From assembly GCA_004347925.1 (NCBI GenBank), contig QNVD01000258.1, positions 482-7,527 on the forward strand: a DNA stretch of 7,046 nucleotides, given 5' to 3'. Of the stretch, positions 1 to 5,040 are shown in pieces (the stretch's first letter is position 1; the number at the start of each line of letters is the position of its first letter). A program made the position numbers and the translations under genes. This DNA is from Hadesarchaea archaeon (GTDB lineage Archaea; Hadarchaeota; Hadarchaeia; Hadarchaeales; WYZ-LMO6). A model generated the notes under the pieces. It was given only the letters and a program-made list of their open reading frames with translations. It searched no databases and was not told the origin of the DNA.

Positions 1-868
1 CCCTCTGGGCCCCCAGCTCCCCCCTCACGAAGTCTATGAGGGAGGGGATCTCCTTCAGGTTGTGGTGGGTGGCGGTGATGGCCACGCAGGTGTCCAGACC
101 CTCCGCCACGCTGTTCCTTATCCCCTCGCAGGTCCTCCTCCAGACCCCCGGGATCCCCCTGAACCGGTCGTGGGTCTCCTCGAACCCGTCCAGGGAGACC
201 TCCACGTAGTCGAAGACCCCCTTCATCTCCCTGCACCTCTCCCTGGTGAGGAGGGTGCCGTTGGTGGCCACGGAGAGGAAGAGCCCCCTCTCCTTGGCCC
301 TGGCCCCCACCTCCAGCAGGTCCCTCCTGAGCAGGGGCTCCCCCCCGGAGAAGGCCAGCGCCACCACCCCTGAGTCCGCGAGCTCGTCCACCGCCCTCTT
401 GGCCTCCTCCGTGCTGAGCTCGTTCTTCCCCGGCTCCTGCCCCGCGCTCTGGTAGCAGTGCCTGCACCTGAGGTTGCAAGCGTTGGTGTAGTTCCAGACC
501 ACTAGGAAGGGGGCGGCGGTGACGAAGGGCCTCCTCACCCCGTACCTCCCTATCCCCTCCAGCACGTTCGCTATCCCCCTCCTCATCACCGGATCTCCCA
601 GCTTTTTCTTGAGCTCCTGCCTGGGATACCCGAAGAGCCCGCTTCCCCTGTTCAGGAGCGTGCTCACCAGCAGGAAGGCCAGGAGGTCCTTGGGGTCCAT
701 CTCCACCTTCTCCCCCACGTACCTCCGGATGGCCAGATCCAGCCTGCTTCCACCCCTGCTCTCCCCGGTGACGAACCGGAGGAGGAACCTGGTGAGAGGA
801 TTTCCCAGCCACCTCTGCACCGACCCCACGATGAAGTCCTCTCTCCTTTCACCCTCGGCGGGGGACAT
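1..868 (-). CDS. Radical SAM domain protein (N-terminal 289 residues, runs off left edge)
   Basis: An open frame reads leftward from an ATG at 868 to the window edge, giving 289 residues. After a helical N-terminal region of about 115 residues comes the radical SAM core. The cluster motif CxxxCxxC is Cys131, Cys135 and Cys138, within ACNLRCRHCYQ. It is followed by FSGGEP (173-178), ATNGT (201-205) and VSLDG (224-228). The core would bind a [4Fe-4S] cluster and cleave SAM to a 5'-deoxyadenosyl radical. The arrangement resembles archaeal SPASM/heme-d1-type (COG0535-like) radical SAM proteins, but any C-terminal SPASM domain lies outside the window, so the substrate is unknown. The start is well supported: a GGAGG-type ribosome site lies just upstream, and an in-frame TAG lies about 27 nt upstream with no other start between. 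Arginine codons are almost all AGG. Confidence 0.9.
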   Translation of the reverse strand, partial: MSPAEGERREDFIVGSVQRWLGNPLTRFLLRFVTGESRGGSRLDLAIRRYVGEKVEMDPKDLLAFLLVSTLLNRGSGLFGYPRQELKKKLGDPVMRRGIANVLEGIGRYGVRRPFVTAAPFLVVWNYTNACNLRCRHCYQSAGQEPGKNELSTEEAKRAVDELADSGVVALAFSGGEPLLRRDLLEVGARAKERGLFLSVATNGTLLTRERCREMKGVFDYVEVSLDGFEETHDRFRGIPGVWRRTCEGIRNSVAEGLDTCVAITATHHNLKEIPSLIDFVRGELGAQR

Positions 869-893
869 CCACCCCTCCTTCCCTCCTCCCCTC

Positions 894-905
894 TAAAAGT
901 TTAAT
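894..905. promoter_or_regulatory. Shared, near-palindromic TATA element between radical SAM gene and tRNA-Arg
   Basis: TAAAAGTTTAAT reads as an AT-rich TATA-like box on both strands inside otherwise GC-rich DNA. Its centre is about 28 nt upstream of the tRNA-Arg 5' end (928) on the plus strand. It is about 31 nt upstream of the radical SAM start (868) on the minus strand. Both distances fit archaeal TBP-dependent initiation. It may serve both directions; no second candidate box is visible in the 59-nt gap. Confidence 0.5.
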
Positions 906-927
906 CCGGGCAGGCGGAGGGAGAAGG

Positions 928-1005
928 GGGCCCGTGGCCAAGCCAGGACAAGGCGGCAGCCTTCTAAGCTGCAAATCGTGGGTTCAAATCCCACCGGGCC
1001 CGCCA
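928..1005 (+). tRNA. tRNA-Arg (anticodon TCT), CCA encoded
   Basis: A full cloverleaf can be drawn by eye. The acceptor GGGCCCG (928-934) pairs with CGGGCCC (995-1001). The D stem is GCC/GGC. The anticodon stem GCAGC/GCTGC encloses the loop CTTCTAA, with anticodon TCT at 963-965. The T arm is GTGGG-TTCAAAT-CCCAC. The discriminator is G (1002), followed by encoded CCA. No intron is present. UCU reads AGA and AGG, the dominant arginine codons of the left-hand genes here. The all-G/C acceptor stem is consistent with a thermophile. Confidence 0.97.
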
Positions 1006-1045
1006 CCCCTCGGGCTTTAAGCCTCAGGAGGAAAACCCGAAGGGG
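1006..1045 (+). repeat. Inverted repeat directly after tRNA-Arg
   Basis: CCCCTCGGG (1006-1014) can pair with CCCGAAGGGG (1036-1045), giving 9 bp with one bulged A and a 21-nt loop. A smaller competing hairpin, GGCT/AGCC (1013-1016 with 1020-1023), lies inside. There is no T-tract after it, so it is not an obvious terminator. Its right arm overlaps the stem of the candidate C/D RNA that follows, so the two folds are mutually exclusive. Confidence 0.35.
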
Positions 1046-1106
1046 GCGATGATGAGAGAAAGGGTTCGGAGGAAACGATGAGGGAACCCCAAGCTCCTGA
1101 GCCTCC
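1042..1106 (+). ncRNA. Candidate box C/D guide sRNA between the two tRNA genes
   Basis: A 65-nt segment has the layout of an archaeal C/D sRNA. A terminal stem GGGGGC (1042-1047) pairs with GCCTCC (1101-1106), with one G-U. Box C is ATGATGA (1049-1055) and box D is CTGA (1097-1100). The internal box D' is CGGA (1067-1070) and box C' is ACGATGA (1075-1081). The terminal boxes give kink-turn geometry: a 3-nt bulge (1048-1050), then two sheared G.A pairs (1051/1100 and 1052/1099). The internal pair keeps the G.A residues. Guide spacers are 11 nt (1056-1066) and 15 nt (1082-1096), with a 4-nt D'-C' gap. A TTTAA element at 1016-1020 lies about 24 nt upstream. Such RNAs direct 2'-O-methylation of rRNA or tRNA with L7Ae, Nop5 and fibrillarin. 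The internal boxes are imperfect and the target was not identified. Confidence 0.55.
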
Positions 1107-1110
1107 AGGA

Positions 1111-1123
1111 AAATAGAAAAAGG
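1111..1123 (+). promoter_or_regulatory. Possible TATA region for tRNA-Glu
   Basis: An A-rich stretch, AAAATAGAAAAAG, is centred about 28 nt upstream of the tRNA-Glu 5' end. It is the only AT-rich segment near that gene and lies just after the candidate sRNA. It matches the archaeal TATA consensus poorly, so the call rests mainly on position and composition. Confidence 0.3.
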
Positions 1124-1144
1124 GGGAAGGAGAGGAAGATGGGT

Positions 1145-1250
1145 GCCCCGGTGGTGTAGCCCGGCCAATCATAGTGGCCTCATGGGCGGCGAGGAGTCGT
1201 CCAGGCCAATCGAGCCACAGACGCGGGTTCAAATCCCGCCCGGGGCACCA
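1145..1250 (+). tRNA. tRNA-Glu (anticodon CTC) with a 28-nt intron at a non-canonical position, CCA encoded
   Basis: The acceptor GCCCCGG (1145-1151) pairs with CCGGGGC (1240-1246), with discriminator A and encoded CCA. The T arm is GCGGG-TTCAAAT-CCCGC. The anticodon stem is GTGGC (1174-1178) with GCCAC (1214-1218). The two halves are separated by 35 nt, so 28 nt are intron. Removing 1182-1209 gives the loop CTCTCGA and anticodon CTC (Glu), with the intron between positions 34 and 35. The TGGTGTAG...CCGGCCAATCAT D-arm is typical of archaeal tRNA-Glu. A simple reading with the intron at 37/38 would give anticodon CAT (Met), but no bulge-helix-bulge forms at those junctions. The mature RNA is 75 nt plus CCA. 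An automated tool might label this gene tRNA-Met. Confidence 0.88.
1182..1209 (+). other. Intron of tRNA-Glu with bulge-helix-bulge splice motif
   Basis: The splice motif is complete on the intron side. An 8-bp inner helix joins 1183-1190 to 1196-1203, including two G-U pairs, with loop GAGGA. The 5' bulge is TCA (1180-1182), cut after its second base. The 4-bp central helix pairs exon GGCC (1176-1179) with intron GGCC (1204-1207). The 3' bulge is AAT (1208-1210), again cut after the second base. These are the 3-4-3 dimensions recognised by archaeal splicing endonuclease. The outer exon helix is not evident, so this is a relaxed (HBh'-like) motif of the kind known for non-canonical introns. 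Confidence 0.82.
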
Positions 1251-1273
1251 CCCGCTGGAGATCCGGGGAGAAG

Positions 1274-2686
1274 ATGGAGAAAATTCTGATAAAGGACGGA
1301 TACGTCATCACCATGGATGCCCGGAGGAGGGTCCTGAGGAGGGGATCCGTCCTGCTGGAGGGAAACAGGATAGCGGAGGTGGGGGAGGAGGTGAAGGGGA
1401 AGGCCGATCTGGTGATAGAGGCCAGGGGGATGGCGGTCCTACCCGGTCTCATCAACGCCCACACCCACTCCCCCATGACCCTCTTCCGCGGGTTCGCGGA
1501 CGACATGGAGCTGGACCCCTGGCTGAGGGAGAAGATCTGGCCCGTGGAGGCCAAGCTCAGGGCGGGGGACTGCTACGCCGGGGCCCTTCTGGCCTGCGCG
1601 GAGATGATAAGGTCGGGGACCACCTGCTTCGCCGACATGTACTTCTTCATGGAGGAGGTGGCGGAGGCCGTGGGGGAGAGCGGCCTGAGGGCCTCCCTCT
1701 CCTACGGGATGATAGAGCTGGGGGTTCCGGAGAGGGGCGAGGAGGAGCTCAGGAAGGGGGAGAAGCTGGTGAGGGAGTACCACGGGGCCTTCGGGGGGAG
1801 GGTCCTCACCATGTTCGGTCCCCACGCCCCCTACACCTGCTCCCCGGAGTTCCTGAGGAGGGTGGGGGAGAAGGCGAGGGAGTACGGGGTGGGCATCCAT
1901 CTCCACCTCTCGGAGACGGAAAAGGAGGTGAGGGAGGTCAGGGAGAGGTACGGTCAGACCCCCGTGAGGCTTCTCCATTCCCTTGGCCTGCTGGGGCCCC
2001 GGCTCCTGGCCGCCCACTGCGTCTGGCTAGACGGGGAGGAGGTGGAACTCCTGGCCAAAACGGGGGCAAAGCCCGTGCACAACCCCACCAGCAACCTGAA
2101 GCTGGCCTCCGGGGTCTCACCCGTTCCCCTCATGCTGGAGAGGGGGATACCCGTGGCCCTTGGAACGGACGGGGCGGCCTCCAACAACAGCCTGGACATG
2201 TTCCAGGAGATGAAGTTCGCGGCCCTGATCCACAAGGGCTGGGAAAGGAAGCCCACCTGCATGCCCGCCGGTAGGGTGCTGGAGATGGCCACCCTGAACG
2301 GTGCCACGGCCCTGGGCCTGGAGGGGGAGATAGGGTCCATAGAGAGGGGCAAGAAGGCGGACCTGATCCTGGTGAACCTTCGCCAGCCCAGGCTCTCCCC
2401 CCTCCACCAGGTGGTCTCCCAGCTGGTCTACGCCTCCAGCGGGGAGGTCGTGGACACGGTGATCGTGGACGGAAGGATCCTCATGAGGGGGCGCAAGCTT
2501 TTAAGCCTGGACGAAGAAAAAGTCCTGAAAATGGCGGACGAAGCCGCTTCCAGACTTTTCGAGGAAGGTGACTTCGGGGAGGAGTCCCGCGACGAGTGGC
2601 TGGAGCTGGAGGAGGAGCTGGAGAAGAAAAAAAGGAAAAAGGGGAAATACAGGGCGGTTTACCGCAGGGCCCACAAGGGGACCTGA
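1274..2686 (+). CDS. mtaD: MTA/SAH (or 5'-deoxyadenosine) deaminase, amidohydrolase family
   Basis: A 470-residue TrzA/MtaD/DadD-type amidohydrolase. The metal site is readable: NAHTH (His63, His65), HLHLSETE (His211, with Glu214 as the likely acid/base), AAHC (His248) and GTDG (Asp299), followed by ASNNSLDMFQEMK. Homologues deaminate 5'-methylthioadenosine, S-adenosylhomocysteine or 5'-deoxyadenosine to the inosine forms. In methanogens the DadD branch recycles 5'-deoxyadenosine made by radical SAM enzymes. Which substrate dominates here cannot be read from sequence. The start fits the family (MEKILIKDGYVITMDA). Purine-rich GGGGAG lies immediately upstream and the gene begins 23 nt after the tRNA-Glu CCA with no promoter between. 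Most relatives end near residue 430; here a highly charged tail (about 428-470) is added. It converges on rubrerythrin with a 27-nt gap. Confidence 0.9.
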   Translation: MEKILIKDGYVITMDARRRVLRRGSVLLEGNRIAEVGEEVKGKADLVIEARGMAVLPGLINAHTHSPMTLFRGFADDMELDPWLREKIWPVEAKLRAGDCYAGALLACAEMIRSGTTCFADMYFFMEEVAEAVGESGLRASLSYGMIELGVPERGEEELRKGEKLVREYHGAFGGRVLTMFGPHAPYTCSPEFLRRVGEKAREYGVGIHLHLSETEKEVREVRERYGQTPVRLLHSLGLLGPRLLAAHCVWLDGEEVELLAKTGAKPVHNPTSNLKLASGVSPVPLMLERGIPVALGTDGAASNNSLDMFQEMKFAALIHKGWERKPTCMPAGRVLEMATLNGATALGLEGEIGSIERGKKADLILVNLRQPRLSPLHQVVSQLVYASSGEVVDTVIVDGRILMRGRKLLSLDEEKVLKMADEAASRLFEEGDFGEESRDEWLELEEELEKKKRKKGKYRAVYRRAHKGT

Positions 2687-2713
2687 GGCCTCCGGGAGTT
2701 CTTCCAAGCTGCG

Positions 2714-3298
2714 TCAGTACTCCTCGCACTTGAGCTGGTAGAAGCTCCTCTCGTGGTCGCAGGAGGGGCACCTCTCAGGCGGTTCCTTCCCGAAGTGCAC
2801 GTAGCCGCACTCCCTGCATACCCACCAGACCCCCTTCTCCTTCCTGAAAACCGTACCGCCCTCCACCTCCCGCAGCAGCTTGGAGTACCTCTCCTCGTGG
2901 TGCTTCTCGGCCACCGCTATGGCCCTCAGCCTCTTCGCCACCTCGGGAAGGCCCTCCTCCTCCGCCACCCTGGCGAACTCGGGATACATCTGGGTCCACT
3001 CGTAGTTCTCCCCCGAGATGGCCGCCCTCAGGTTCTCCGCCGTGGTCCCAAGGGTGGTGGGAACTGGGGCCTCCACCCTAATCCCGCTGGGCATCTCCCC
3101 GCTCTTCTTTCCCAGCTCCCCCAGCAGCCTGAAGAGCCAGCTGGCGTGCTCCCTCTCGTTCTCCGCCGTTATGAGGAAGATCTCCGCTATCTGCTCGAAG
3201 CCTTCCTTCCTGGCCACCTTGGAGTAAAAGGTGTACCGGTTCCTCGCCTGGCTTTCCCCCACGAAGGCCTTGGCCAGGTTCTCCATCGTCCTCCTCAT
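2714..3298 (-). CDS. rbr: Rubrerythrin
   Basis: A 194-residue protein with a ferritin-like four-helix diiron domain followed by a rubredoxin-type iron site. Probable diiron ligands are Glu15 (GESQARNRY), Glu48 and His51 (ENEREH), Glu97 and Glu100 (GENYEW), and Glu131 and His134 (AEKHHEERY). Their spacing matches classical rubrerythrins. The C-terminal Fe(Cys)4 site uses Cys161, Cys164, Cys177 and Cys180 (CRECGY...CPSC). Such proteins reduce hydrogen peroxide in the cytoplasm of anaerobes, taking electrons through the rubredoxin domain. All expected ligands are present. The start is ambiguous: ATG at 3298 sits within a few bases of the predicted transcription start, so the mRNA would be leaderless. 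ATG at 3286 is preceded by AGGAGG, which lies inside codons 2-3 of the longer form. The protein differs by only four residues. Confidence 0.95.
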   Translation of the reverse strand: MRRTMENLAKAFVGESQARNRYTFYSKVARKEGFEQIAEIFLITAENEREHASWLFRLLGELGKKSGEMPSGIRVEAPVPTTLGTTAENLRAAISGENYEWTQMYPEFARVAEEEGLPEVAKRLRAIAVAEKHHEERYSKLLREVEGGTVFRKEKGVWWVCRECGYVHFGKEPPERCPSCDHERSFYQLKCEEY

Positions 3299-3322
3299 GC
3301 GTCTGAGGTGGGATCCCCCGCC

Positions 3323-3330
3323 TTATATAC
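3323..3330 (-). promoter_or_regulatory. rbr: TATA box for rubrerythrin
   Basis: On the minus strand this reads GTATATAA, an archaeal TATA box in GC-rich surroundings. It is preceded by an AT-rich TTTAAG. Initiation about 25 nt downstream would fall near 3300, essentially at the first ATG (3298). That allows a leaderless message, or a leader of about 14 nt carrying AGGAGG if translation begins at 3286. The two TCCGG copies (3340-3344, 3353-3357) lie between this box and the divergent one. They could be regulatory but are too short to call. Confidence 0.6.
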
Positions 3331-3369
3331 ACTTAAACCTCCGGTCGGGGGTTCCGGACTTCAGTTAGC

Positions 3370-3377
3370 TATTTAAG
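3370..3377 (+). promoter_or_regulatory. TATA box for thiolase
   Basis: TATTTAAG is centred about 33 nt upstream of the thiolase ATG (3407). Initiation about 25 nt downstream would fall near 3398-3400, leaving a leader of only a few bases. No Shine-Dalgarno sequence sits at normal spacing, so the message is probably leaderless or nearly so. This box and the rubrerythrin TATA box face away from each other within a 108-nt divergent region. Confidence 0.55.
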
Positions 3378-3406
3378 GGAAAAGTGGAGAAAAAAACGGT
3401 TCTAAA

Positions 3407-4615
3407 ATGAAGAACGAAGTCGTAATAGTGGACTACCTGAGGTCTCCCTTCTCCCGATCCAGACCAAGGGAGCCTGACAGGGACGCCTTCAACTGGCTGA
3501 GGATGGACGTGGTGCTGGGGATGCTGTACAAGAAGCTGGTGGAGAGAACGGGAGTAAAGGCGGAGGAGATAAACGACGTCATCTCTGGGTGCGCCCTTCC
3601 CGTCAAGGAGAACTGGAGCTACGGGGGCAGGTTCCCGCTGTTCCTGGCGGAGCTTCCGGAAACGGTTCCGGCCGTCTTCGTGGAAAAGCAGTGCGCCTCC
3701 TCCATGGTGGCCATCAGGGTGGGGGCGATGGAGATCATGACGGGCTTCTCCGACATCGTGCTGGTGGGGGGGTATGAGCACATGACGCACGTTCCGATGC
3801 AGGCGGAGTACATGCTGGAGTTCGTGGACCCCTGCCCCGACCTCATGTCGGATCCTCGCTATGAGAAGTACGACCTGGCCACGGGCATGAACATGGGGCT
3901 TACGGCGGAGAAGCTGGCGGAGATGAGGAAGGACGTGATCACCAAGGAGGACATGGACCGATGGTCCGTGGAAAGCCACCAGAAGGCCGCCAAGGCCCTG
4001 GAGGAGGGCTACTTCAAGGGCGAGATCATGCCCATCGATGCCCCCCAGGCCGACGGCAGCATAATGAGGGTGGACCGCGACCTCTCCATAAGACCCGACA
4101 CCACGCTGGAGAAAATCGCCTCCCTGCCTCCCGCCTTCAAGGAGGATGGGGTGATCACGGCCGGGAACTCCTCCCCCCTCAACGCTGGAGCCACCGCCAT
4201 GATGCTGATGTCCAGGAAGAAGGCCGAGGAGTACGGGCTGAAGCCGCTGGCCTCCATCGTCTCACTGGGGTGGGGGGCGGTGAACCCCGGGGTGATGGGC
4301 AGGGGACCCGTACCCGCCAGCAGGATGGCCCTGCAGAAGGCCGGGCTGAAGGTGGAGGACATAGACTACTGGGAGATAAACGAGGCCTTCGCCATCGTAA
4401 CCCTGAACGCCATCTACGAGCTGGGCATACCCGACAAGAAGAGGGTGAACGTGAAGGGAGGAGCGATAGCCATAGGGCATCCGCTGGGAGCCAGCGGTTG
4501 CAGACTGGTGGGCACCCTGGCCAGGATCCTGCAGGAGAAGAGGGGGACCTACGGCCTTGCCACCCCCTGCGTGGGCGGGGGACAGGGTGAGGCCGTGATC
4601 TTAAAGAGGGAGTAA
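3407..4615 (+). CDS. Thiolase (acetyl-CoA acetyltransferase / 3-ketoacyl-CoA thiolase)
   Basis: A 402-residue thiolase of normal length with every catalytic motif intact. The nucleophile is Cys96 (EKQCASSM). NEAFA covers 325-329. His358 lies in GHPLGASG, and the second catalytic cysteine is Cys388 in CVGGGQG. The enzyme either condenses two acetyl-CoA to acetoacetyl-CoA or cleaves 3-ketoacyl-CoA in the cytoplasm. This classical Cys-His-Cys pattern resembles bacterial AtoB/FadA-like enzymes. Archaeal mevalonate-pathway thiolases are usually encoded beside HMG-CoA synthase and a DUF35 zinc/OB-fold protein, and neither is adjacent here. That makes fatty-acyl or short-chain acyl-CoA metabolism at least as likely. 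The gene stands alone: it is divergent from rubrerythrin and closed by a T-tract. The start follows the promoter geometry and the family N-terminus (MKNEVVIVDYLRSPF). Confidence 0.93.
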   Translation: MKNEVVIVDYLRSPFSRSRPREPDRDAFNWLRMDVVLGMLYKKLVERTGVKAEEINDVISGCALPVKENWSYGGRFPLFLAELPETVPAVFVEKQCASSMVAIRVGAMEIMTGFSDIVLVGGYEHMTHVPMQAEYMLEFVDPCPDLMSDPRYEKYDLATGMNMGLTAEKLAEMRKDVITKEDMDRWSVESHQKAAKALEEGYFKGEIMPIDAPQADGSIMRVDRDLSIRPDTTLEKIASLPPAFKEDGVITAGNSSPLNAGATAMMLMSRKKAEEYGLKPLASIVSLGWGAVNPGVMGRGPVPASRMALQKAGLKVEDIDYWEINEAFAIVTLNAIYELGIPDKKRVNVKGGAIAIGHPLGASGCRLVGTLARILQEKRGTYGLATPCVGGGQGEAVILKRE

Positions 4616-4628
4616 CCCCCCCTCTACC

Positions 4629-4644
4629 TTTATTTTTTTTCTTT
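4629..4644 (+). terminator. T-rich terminator after thiolase, possibly also tRNA-Leu TATA region
   Basis: A run of 14 T's in 16 bases begins 13 nt after the thiolase stop. It matches the T-tract type of intrinsic archaeal terminator and has no hairpin. Its first part, TTTATTTT (4629-4636), is centred about 26 nt before the tRNA-Leu 5' end, where a TATA box is expected. The element may therefore do both jobs. Confidence 0.6.
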
Positions 4645-4657
4645 ACCACCGTTATAG

Positions 4658-4747
4658 GCGGGGGTGCCCGAGCCTGGTCAAAGGGGCAGGACTTAAGATC
4701 CTGTGACCTCAGGGTCGTCGAGAGTTCAAATCTCTCCCCCCGCACCA
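4658..4747 (+). tRNA. tRNA-Leu (anticodon TAA), CCA encoded
   Basis: A class II tRNA. The acceptor GCGGGGG (4658-4664) pairs with CCCCCGC (4737-4743), with discriminator A and encoded CCA (4745-4747). The D stem is CCC/GGG. The anticodon stem CAGGA/TCCTG encloses the loop CTTAAGA, with anticodon TAA at 4694-4696. The long variable arm can pair GACC with GGTC. The T arm is GAGAG-TTCAAAT-CTCTC. No intron is seen. The gene marks the boundary at which base composition and codon use change, and tRNA-Leu genes are common integration targets. Confidence 0.97.
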
Positions 4748-5009
4748 TCAAAAATGGGCCTGAAAGGAAGGTGACAGCCGTGAAGGATTCCAGAGTTCCC
4801 GAGAGACAACCCGGAGTACGCGGAGCTGGAGCGGATTGTGGGGTTCCGAGCCCCTCCCCTCGATGCCAAAAAGGCTACCGAACGATATGTGGATTAGCCG
4901 CTGGCGAAAATTGGATGGGGTGACTTCCAATGCACACCATCACACAAGATGCAGGGTTGCCAAATTCCGATGTAAAAGGTAGTAATACTTTATTTTTTAA
5001 TAGTAAGAC
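4748..5009. other. Gene-poor spacer after tRNA-Leu
   Basis: Nearly 300 nt separate tRNA-Leu from the next intact gene. The first 150 nt are GC-rich and coding-like but broken (see the pseudogene entry). The rest becomes AT-rich toward the promoter at its right end. A 6-bp inverted repeat, ATTGGA/TCCAAT (4910-4915 and 4926-4931), is present, and a T-rich stretch lies at 4989-4998. No intact gene, no RNA gene and no copy of the tRNA-Leu 3' end was found. Confidence 0.5.
4784..4897 (+). pseudogene. Possible remnant of a coding region (37 codons, no start)
   Basis: One frame here reads as plausible protein, RIPEFPRDNPEYAELERIVG and onward to ATERYVD, then a TAG. It is closed on its 5' side by in-frame TGA codons at 4781 and 4772 and has no start codon. 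A six-codon ATG frame at 4754 lies in the same phase upstream of those stops. The acidic, codon-biased character suggests the tail of a decayed gene beside the tRNA. It is too short to assign to a family and could be chance in GC-rich DNA. Confidence 0.25.
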
Positions 5010-5016
5010 TTAAATA
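5010..5016 (+). promoter_or_regulatory. TATA box for the methyltransferase operon
   Basis: TTAAATA is centred 28 nt upstream of the ATG at 5041. Transcription would start at or within a few bases of the start codon, and no Shine-Dalgarno sequence is present, so a leaderless message is likely. It is the only convincing promoter seen for the four-gene operon. Confidence 0.6.
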
Positions 5017-5040
5017 CAGTCGCCGTACCAGAAGTTAAGA

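Noticed and set aside
62..896. Plus-strand frames opposite the radical SAM gene
   Set aside because: The minus strand encodes CxxxCxxC and GGEP motifs, while the plus frames are Pro/Leu-rich with no motif.
1179..1213. Anticodon CAT (tRNA-Met) reading with intron 1185-1212
   Set aside because: No bulge-helix-bulge can be formed at those junctions, and the D-arm resembles tRNA-Glu rather than tRNA-Met.
1439..2017. Minus-strand 192-codon frame opposite the deaminase
   Set aside because: The Pro/Leu/His-rich composition is typical of antisense to GC-rich genes, with no motif or promoter.
1174..2274. Long plus-strand frame (366 codons) overlapping tRNA-Glu and the deaminase
   Set aside because: Its translation is Gly/Arg/Pro-rich low complexity, it starts inside the tRNA, and it overlaps a gene with complete catalytic motifs. 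It is a GC-driven shadow.
2753..3376. Plus-strand 207-codon frame opposite rubrerythrin
   Set aside because: It is antisense to a gene with all metal ligands in place, is Pro/Leu-rich and crosses both TATA boxes.
3365..3979. Minus-strand 204-codon frame opposite the thiolase start
   Set aside because: The His/Arg/Leu-rich shadow runs through the divergent promoter region and lacks any recognisable domain.
3961..4590. Plus-strand 209-codon frame inside the thiolase
   Set aside because: It is an out-of-frame Gly/Arg-rich shadow of an intact enzyme.
4839..4856. tRNA T-arm-like hairpin GGGG-TTCCGAG-CCCC
   Set aside because: The loop does not match TTCRANN and no other cloverleaf arms surround it, so it is not a tRNA fragment.
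4748..4930. Minus-strand 60-codon frame after tRNA-Leu
   Set aside because: There is no ribosome site, promoter or family resemblance, and it ends next to the tRNA. It is probably chance.
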